NCBI GenBank assembly: GCA_036493895.1
Contig: DASXOZ010000022.1
Span: 1-64,000, forward strand
Length of the DNA: 64,000 nucleotides
Source of the DNA: Candidatus Binatia bacterium
GTDB lineage: Bacteria; Desulfobacterota; Binatia; UBA1149; CAITLU01
Reading direction: 5' to 3'
Below, one piece after another: positions 59,007 to 64,000 of the stretch. A model generated the notes under the pieces. The model saw nothing but the letters and a program-made list of their open reading frames with translations, was not told the DNA's origin and made no database searches. The position numbers and the translations under genes were made by a program. Position 1 is the first letter of the stretch, and every line of letters starts with the position of its first letter.

Positions 59007-60991
59007 AGAGGCGCCTTGCCGACCTTGCGGTTGCGGCCTTCCTGCTCGGTACGGTGCAGGCCGTGGTCGAGACAGGCGTGCTGGCGTGGCTCAACCGGAG
59101 TCTGCTGCTGGCTCCCTACCGTTTCTTTCCGACGCACCAGTACGACGCATTCGCCAAGCTGTATTTCCTCGCTGCCGATCGCTTGCCGCTTCCGCTCATG
59201 CTGCAGGACTTCGTCGGCCAGGGACTCCTTGCCAAGCTCGCGCTCGCGCCCCAGCTCGTCGCGATCAACGCCGCGGCGGGCCTCGCGGTCGCGTTGCTGC
59301 TCGCACCCGTGGCGGGACTTCTCGGAGTCGGCAAGGCGGGCGCGAAGGACAGTGCTCGTCGCGCGCTCACCGTCGTCGTCGCGACGTGCCTCGTCGTGCA
59401 CCTCGCGGTCTGGGCGGCCGAGTTCCAGGCTCCGCAATACGTCACGGCGTTCAAGCTGGTGCGCGCGATCGCGCGCGACCTGATGGAAGGAGGCGCGGGG
59501 CTCGCGATCGGTGTGCTCTTCGTCTCCGCGGCGGCGACACGGCTGGCGTTGGCCACCCGCATCACGAGGACGGCTGTGGCCGCTGCCGCCGTCGTGCTGG
59601 TGTCCGCGAACCTGCTGTCAGGCACCGACGTCGCGTCGGCGTCGCGAAATGCCGCCGCGACAACCGCACCGCCGTCCCCGGCCTCGCGCTACAACGTCAT
59701 CCTGATCTCCGTCGACAGCCTGAGAGCCGACCATCTCGGCGTCTACGGCTACAAGCGCGCGACATCGCCGGCGATGGACGCGATCGCACGCGAAGGCGTG
59801 GTGTTTCGCCACCATTCGAGCACGACGTCGTGGACGCTTCCGGCCCACATGTCGCTGCTGACCGGCCGCTCCCTGCTCGGCCACGGCGTCGTCTCCGACG
59901 ACCGCAGCCTTCCCGCCAGCATCGGCACCGTGGCCGAAGCGTTCCAGAAGGCAGGTTACCAGACGCACGCGATCGTCTCGGCGCCTTACCTCGGCTCCCG
60001 CTACGGTTTCGCAAAAGGCTTCGAGGACTACGACGACAGGACGATCCATTTCGAGACGAACGAGGAATCCTACCACAGCGTCACCGCGCCCAAGCTGCTC
60101 GCCGCGACGGATGAATTCCTCGAGCAGAAGCGCGACAGGCCGTTCTTCCTGTTTCTGCATTTCTGGGACGTCCACTACGACTACGCGCCGGGGCCGCCGT
60201 ACGAGACGATGTTCGACCCTGACTACAAAGGCACGATGACGGGGACGAACTACTACTTCGACCCGGCCATCCACGCAGGCATGGACCAGCGCGACCTCGA
60301 CCACCTCGTCGCACTGTACGACGGCGAGATCCGGCTGGTCGACGACCACATCGCAAGGCTTCGCAGCGAGCTGGCAACGCTCGGGGTCGCCGGACGCACG
60401 ATGATCGCGATCGTCGGCGACCACGGCGACGAGTTCTTCGAGCACGGCAACAAGGGCCACCACCGCACGCTCTACGAGGAAGTGCTGCACACGCCGTTCC
60501 TGCTCGACGTGCCGGGCGTCGAGCCGGCGCGGCGCGACGTGGAACAGGAAGTCAGCATCATCGACGTGGGGCCGACGCTGATGGCGCTGGCCGGTGTCGC
60601 TGCGCCGTCGGGACCGCAAGCTATGGAGGGCAGGGATTTTTCCGGCCTTTACACCGGCGCAGCCGTTCCCGGACCGGCCCCCGTGCACGCCGAGCTTTAC
60701 CGGACCGGCATTCGGACGGTCGAGGTGGCCGAGCTCGATTCGCGCCGCAAAGTGATCCACCAGTTCCAGCGCCGGCGGCTGGAGACGTTCGACCTCGACG
60801 CCGATGCCGGCGAGCAGCGGTCGCTGGCGCCCACCTCGGCGAGCGCCGTGCCGATGGTCGGCAGCCTTCGCGACTGGCTCGACGGCGGCTGGCATCATTT
60901 CGACCGCCAGCTGCGCACCGAGGGCGTGAGCAAGGTCGTCCTCGACGCCAAAACCGCAGAGCAGCTCAAGTCGCTCGGCTATCTCAACTGA
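59003..60991 (+). CDS. Membrane-anchored sulfatase-fold enzyme with Thr nucleophile (paralogue 2)
   Basis: The protein has 662 residues from a TTG overlapping the previous stop. The architecture matches the 18645 protein: membrane helices in 1-215, the loop LAPYRFFPTHQYDAFAK after the first helix, then ISVDSLRADHLGVYGYKR, SSTTSWTLPAHMSLLTGR with Thr278 (Thr279 in the paralogue), HFWDVHYDYAPGPPYE, VGDHGDEFFEHGNKGHH, and the end AEQLKSLGYLN. The nucleophile Thr rules out a formylglycine sulfatase, and LtaS/EptA-like phosphotransfer is more likely. It lies between the polyprenyl-phosphate GT2 and the GT39-like gene, so all three may act on the same glycan at the periplasmic face. Confidence 0.85.
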   Translation: MKRRLADLAVAAFLLGTVQAVVETGVLAWLNRSLLLAPYRFFPTHQYDAFAKLYFLAADRLPLPLMLQDFVGQGLLAKLALAPQLVAINAAAGLAVALLLAPVAGLLGVGKAGAKDSARRALTVVVATCLVVHLAVWAAEFQAPQYVTAFKLVRAIARDLMEGGAGLAIGVLFVSAAATRLALATRITRTAVAAAAVVLVSANLLSGTDVASASRNAAATTAPPSPASRYNVILISVDSLRADHLGVYGYKRATSPAMDAIAREGVVFRHHSSTTSWTLPAHMSLLTGRSLLGHGVVSDDRSLPASIGTVAEAFQKAGYQTHAIVSAPYLGSRYGFAKGFEDYDDRTIHFETNEESYHSVTAPKLLAATDEFLEQKRDRPFFLFLHFWDVHYDYAPGPPYETMFDPDYKGTMTGTNYYFDPAIHAGMDQRDLDHLVALYDGEIRLVDDHIARLRSELATLGVAGRTMIAIVGDHGDEFFEHGNKGHHRTLYEEVLHTPFLLDVPGVEPARRDVEQEVSIIDVGPTLMALAGVAAPSGPQAMEGRDFSGLYTGAAVPGPAPVHAELYRTGIRTVEVAELDSRRKVIHQFQRRRLETFDLDADAGEQRSLAPTSASAVPMVGSLRDWLDGGWHHFDRQLRTEGVSKVVLDAKTAEQLKSLGYLN

Positions 60992-60996
60992 CGCCG

Positions 60997-62631
60997 GTGA
61001 GCCGTTTCGTCTTCTACACGCTCGTCGGCCTCGGGATCGCCGTGCGTACCTGGATGCTGACCCACAATACGCTGGTCAACGGCGGCGACGTCGACGTGTA
61101 CCTGGCCGACGAAGGCATCGTCGGACTGATGGGCAAGCACATCCTCGAGCATCATGCGCTGCCGGTTTTCTTTTACGGCCAATCCTACCTCGGCGCCCTC
61201 GAAGCGTACTGCGCGGCCGCGATGTTCGCGGTGTTCGGCGTCGGATGGATGCCGCTACGCGCGGTTCCGTTCCTGTTTTCGATCCTGCTCGGCATCGCGG
61301 TGTACCGTTTCGGCTACCGTTATTATTCGGTAGCCGTCGCACGCTGGGCGACGGCTCTCGTAGCCGTCGCGCCGATGTACTTCCTGCAGTGGAACCTGAA
61401 GGCCCGCGGCGGCTTCGTCGAGCACGTCGTGCTGCTCGTCGTGGTGATGCTGCTGTTCTGGTCGTTCTACCTGTACCGGCAGCGCGATCGCGCCACGGCG
61501 TTCGCGCTCGGCCTCGTCTCGGGAATCGCGCTGTGGGTGAACCAGCTCGTCGGCGCCTACCTGGCGGTGATGGCCGGCCTGCTGCTCCTCGATCGCGAGG
61601 ATCGGCGAGGGTGGGGCGTTGCGGCGGCGGGCCTGATTCTCGGTGCCGGCCTGTTGATCGGCTACAACGTCGTTCATCCGCTGGCCACGCCGCGCTCGCT
61701 GGCGCGCAAGGCTCTCGTGATGAACCGCGTGGCGGTCGCCGAAAGGGACCAGCAGTGGGCGCGCAAGGGGTTCGACCAGCGCGTCGCCGCGCTCGGCGAC
61801 GGGCTCGACAAGCTCGGCATCGTCTTCGGCGTGCCACCGGGTCTCGGTGTCGCCCGGCTCGGTATGAGTGAGGAAGCGCGCGAAGGCGGGGCCCTCGGGC
61901 CGCTTCGCCGTGCGTCGTTCTTCGTTCCGCTCATCGCCTTCGGAGTCGCTCTCCTCTCGGCCCGGCCGCGGCGCGGACCCGGAGGATGGTCGGCCGTGGG
62001 TTCCGACCAGCTTCTCGCCCTGTTCTTCCTCGTGACTTTCGCAGTCGGCTACGTCAGTCCGCGCTACATGCTGCCGGCCTACCCTCTGGCCGCGCTGCTG
62101 GCGGCTGCGCTGGTGGTGAGAATCGCCGGCCGGCGGCGGCGCTGGATGATCGCTGCGCTGGTGGCCGTACTGGTGTTCAACGTGGCAGGGTGGGTGGACG
62201 CGGCGACCACGTCCTCGTCCGCGGACGAGGAGCGGGGCCAGCGCCTCGTGGAATGGCTGGATGACCGCGCGATCCGTGCCTGTTATAGCGCCTCCCCGCT
62301 GTACCACGTCGTGTTCGCCGGGGGCGAGAAGGTCGTGATCTCGCCGCTGCAGAAGGATCGATATCCCCCTTATGACGCCGTCGTCGAGGCTACCGATTCG
62401 ATCTGCTACGTGTTCCGCGACGACCAGGCCGACAAGAGGCAGCACCTGGCGATGATGGCGCTGCTCGACGGGAAGGGGGTCCACTACAAGCGCGCCGAAG
62501 TGGGAGCCTACCACGTGCTCTACGACTTCGAGCCGCGGCGCCAGATCCGCGCCGCCGACGTCGAGGCTGCAAGACAGGCGCCGGGACCGGGAGGAAACGG
62601 TGGGGACGAGGACGATGCCGATACGGAGTGA
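60997..62631 (+). CDS. GT39/ArnT-like polytopic glycosyltransferase
   Basis: The protein has 544 residues from a GTG, with about ten membrane helices. The first periplasmic loop carries the GT-C acidic pair (VYLADEGIVGLMGKHIL), followed by FFYGQSYLGALEAY. A soluble domain of about 120 residues closes the protein (SASPLYHVVFAGGEKVVI near 425) and ends in an acidic Gly-rich tail. It should use a polyprenyl-phosphate sugar from the GT2 enzyme encoded two genes before. It is the second GT39-like enzyme of the window, again next to a Thr-type sulfatase-fold protein, but here on its downstream side. There are 3 bases to the UDP-sugar dehydrogenase. Confidence 0.8.
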   Translation: MSRFVFYTLVGLGIAVRTWMLTHNTLVNGGDVDVYLADEGIVGLMGKHILEHHALPVFFYGQSYLGALEAYCAAAMFAVFGVGWMPLRAVPFLFSILLGIAVYRFGYRYYSVAVARWATALVAVAPMYFLQWNLKARGGFVEHVVLLVVVMLLFWSFYLYRQRDRATAFALGLVSGIALWVNQLVGAYLAVMAGLLLLDREDRRGWGVAAAGLILGAGLLIGYNVVHPLATPRSLARKALVMNRVAVAERDQQWARKGFDQRVAALGDGLDKLGIVFGVPPGLGVARLGMSEEAREGGALGPLRRASFFVPLIAFGVALLSARPRRGPGGWSAVGSDQLLALFFLVTFAVGYVSPRYMLPAYPLAALLAAALVVRIAGRRRRWMIAALVAVLVFNVAGWVDAATTSSSADEERGQRLVEWLDDRAIRACYSASPLYHVVFAGGEKVVISPLQKDRYPPYDAVVEATDSICYVFRDDQADKRQHLAMMALLDGKGVHYKRAEVGAYHVLYDFEPRRQIRAADVEAARQAPGPGGNGGDEDDADTE

Positions 62632-62634
62632 CCG

Positions 62635-63936
62635 ATGACGAGCGACCTGGAAAAGAAAATCGCCGACGGACGGGCCCATGCAGGAGTCGTGGGACTCGGC
62701 TACGTCGGCCTGCCGCTGGCAGTCGAGCTGGCGGCCTCCGGCCTCAAGGTGACGGGGCTGGACGTGTCGCAGCCGAAAGTGGACGCGATCCGCGCCGGCC
62801 GCTCGTACATTCTCGACGTGGCCTCCGGGCGCGTTTCGGACCTTGTCGCAAGGAAGCTCCTCGATGCGACGACCGATTTCGCCGCGGTCGCGGACCTCGA
62901 CACCATCAACATCTGCGTGCCGACGCCGCTGCGCAAGACACGCGAGCCCGACCTTTCCTACGTGATCGGCGCGATCGACTCGCTGATTCCGCACATGAGG
63001 CCGGGCCAGCTGCTGATCCTCGAGAGCACGACGTACCCCGGCACCACCGACGAGATCGTGCTGCCACGGCTGCGCGCGGCGGGCCTCGAGCCCGGCCGCG
63101 ACGTCGAGGTCGCGTTCTCACCCGAGCGTACCGACCCCGGCAACAAGCTGTTCGACACGCGCCGCATCCCGAAAGTCGTCGGCGGTTGCACGCCGGTCGC
63201 GAGCTCGGCCGCCAAGGCACTGTACGGGCGCTGCATCGACCGCGTCGTCATGGTCAGCTCTCCGCGCGTCGCCGAAATGGTCAAGCTGCTCGAGAACACG
63301 TTCCGCAGCGTCAACATCGCGCTGGCCAACGAGATGGCGATGATGTGCGACCACCTCGGCATCGATGTCTGGGAAGTGATCGACGCAGCCGCCACCAAGC
63401 CCTTCGGGTTCATGCCGTTCTACCCCGGGCCGGGTCTCGGCGGCCACTGCATCCCCGTCGATCCGCTGTACCTTACGTGGAAAGCCCGGGCCGAAGGCTT
63501 CGAGCCGCGATTCATCGAGCTGGCCGGGCAGATCAACGCAGCCAAGCCGGAGTTCGTCGCCTCCAAGATCATGGACGCGCTCAACGACCGGGAGAAATCG
63601 CTGAAGGGCTCGCGCATCCTCGCGCTCGGCGTCGCGTACAAGCGCGACGTCGACGACGTGCGCGAGTCGCCGGCCCTCGACGTGATGGCGCTGCTCATCG
63701 ACAAGGGCGCCGAGATCGCGTTCTCGGACCCGTTCGTCTCCGAGGTCGAGGTGCGCGGCCGCAAGCTGCGCAGCGTCGCGCCCGATCCCGAACGCATCGC
63801 GGCAGCCGACGCGGTCGTGCTGCTTACCGACCACACGGCCTTCGATCGTCCGAAAATCGCCGCCGCCGCCCGCCTGCTGATCGACACGCGCAATGCATTC
63901 CGTGGCATCGACGGGGACCATATCCTCCGCGTCTGA
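62635..63936 (+). CDS. Nucleotide-sugar dehydrogenase, WbpA/WecC-like
   Basis: The protein has 433 residues with three domains: NAD-binding (VVGLGYVGLPLAVELA near 18), central helical (PRVAEMVKLLENTFRSVNIA) and UDP-binding C-terminal (SRILALGVAYKRDVDDVRES). The catalytic Cys is Cys272 in GPGLGGHCIPVDPLYL; STTYPGTTDEIV is the family loop with catalytic Thr. It oxidises C6 of a UDP-HexNAc (ManNAc or GlcNAc type), or less likely UDP-Glc, to a uronic acid with 2 NAD. This supplies an acidic sugar for the polysaccharide. The length fits the WbpA/WecC group. It overlaps the partial gene that follows. Confidence 0.95.
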   Translation: MTSDLEKKIADGRAHAGVVGLGYVGLPLAVELAASGLKVTGLDVSQPKVDAIRAGRSYILDVASGRVSDLVARKLLDATTDFAAVADLDTINICVPTPLRKTREPDLSYVIGAIDSLIPHMRPGQLLILESTTYPGTTDEIVLPRLRAAGLEPGRDVEVAFSPERTDPGNKLFDTRRIPKVVGGCTPVASSAAKALYGRCIDRVVMVSSPRVAEMVKLLENTFRSVNIALANEMAMMCDHLGIDVWEVIDAAATKPFGFMPFYPGPGLGGHCIPVDPLYLTWKARAEGFEPRFIELAGQINAAKPEFVASKIMDALNDREKSLKGSRILALGVAYKRDVDDVRESPALDVMALLIDKGAEIAFSDPFVSEVEVRGRKLRSVAPDPERIAAADAVVLLTDHTAFDRPKIAAAARLLIDTRNAFRGIDGDHILRV

Positions 63937-64000
63937 AGCGGCGCGCGGTGCCGGCGTGCCGCCGTCGCGGCGCATCGCGCTCGTGATCGGGCAGCTCACC
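63893..64000 (+). CDS. Partial glycosyltransferase start, cut by window edge
   Basis: An open frame begins at the ATG at 63893, inside the dehydrogenase gene, or at the GTG at 63956, and runs off the window. The last residues, RRIALVIGQLT, look like the first strand of a GT4-type glycosyltransferase (VIGxL then usually GGAER). Only about 15-36 residues are visible, so the family call is a guess from the N-terminal strand and the context of the locus. Confidence 0.45.
   Translation, partial: MHSVASTGTISSASEAARGAGVPPSRRIALVIGQLT

Overview
The window is GC-rich, densely packed bacterial chromosome. It has no rRNA, recognisable tRNA, CRISPR array, integrase or transposase. The gene content points to a deltaproteobacteria-like lineage such as Binatota, Myxococcota or Desulfobacterota relatives: many acyl-CoA dehydrogenases, a CaiB-type CoA-transferase, a sulfotransferase with a DUF1214 protein, Thr-rich linkers, FG-GAP proteins and membrane-anchored 'sulfatases'. 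This placement is inferred from gene content only; no phylogenetic marker is present.

Left part (1-10.2 kb): a multipass membrane protein cut by the window edge, a GST-like protein, an NfeD/SPFH membrane-domain pair, a large secreted alpha/beta hydrolase bracketed by copies of a GGGGTCAGGC repeat, a TauD/TfdA dioxygenase coupled to a D-aminoacylase-type amidohydrolase, and a tiny membrane protein with a twin CX3C tail.

Central metabolic part (10.2-30 kb): a CaiB/crotonase pair; a tightly coupled leftward operon (SRPBCC, SDR, DUF1214, sulfotransferase); a two-gene acyl-CoA dehydrogenase pair; a leftward group holding a lipoprotein cyclophilin, metF, a CitE-like lyase, a GT39-like membrane glycosyltransferase and a membrane 'sulfatase'; a (2S)-methylsuccinyl-CoA dehydrogenase-like enzyme; and a small hypothetical followed by a degenerate sensor-kinase-like protein coupled to a sigma-54 response regulator.

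Right part (30-64 kb): about 34 kb of genes on one strand, an envelope or extracellular polysaccharide locus. It runs from an ExeA-type ATPase with LysM through a Wza-like exporter, a Wzz/GumC-like co-polymerase and a BY-kinase-like ATPase lacking the Walker A lysine. These are followed by glycosyltransferases, a sugar-phosphate transferase fused to a PglF/FlaA1-type half-protein, several sugar-nucleotide oxidoreductases, an HprK-like kinase, a Wzx-like flippase, a secreted FG-GAP beta-propeller protein, four alkaline-phosphatase-superfamily enzymes, a polyprenyl-phosphate GT2, a second GT39-like enzyme and a UDP-sugar dehydrogenase. Many junctions are 4-bp GTGA or TTGA overlaps, so translation is probably coupled.

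The most interesting system is the set of membrane or secreted alkaline-phosphatase-superfamily enzymes with a Thr (or Ser) in place of the sulfatase Cys. Two of them are close paralogues, each paired with a GT39-like enzyme, in two places and in opposite gene order. I infer that they add or remove a phospho-substituent on an envelope glycan rather than cleave sulfate esters.
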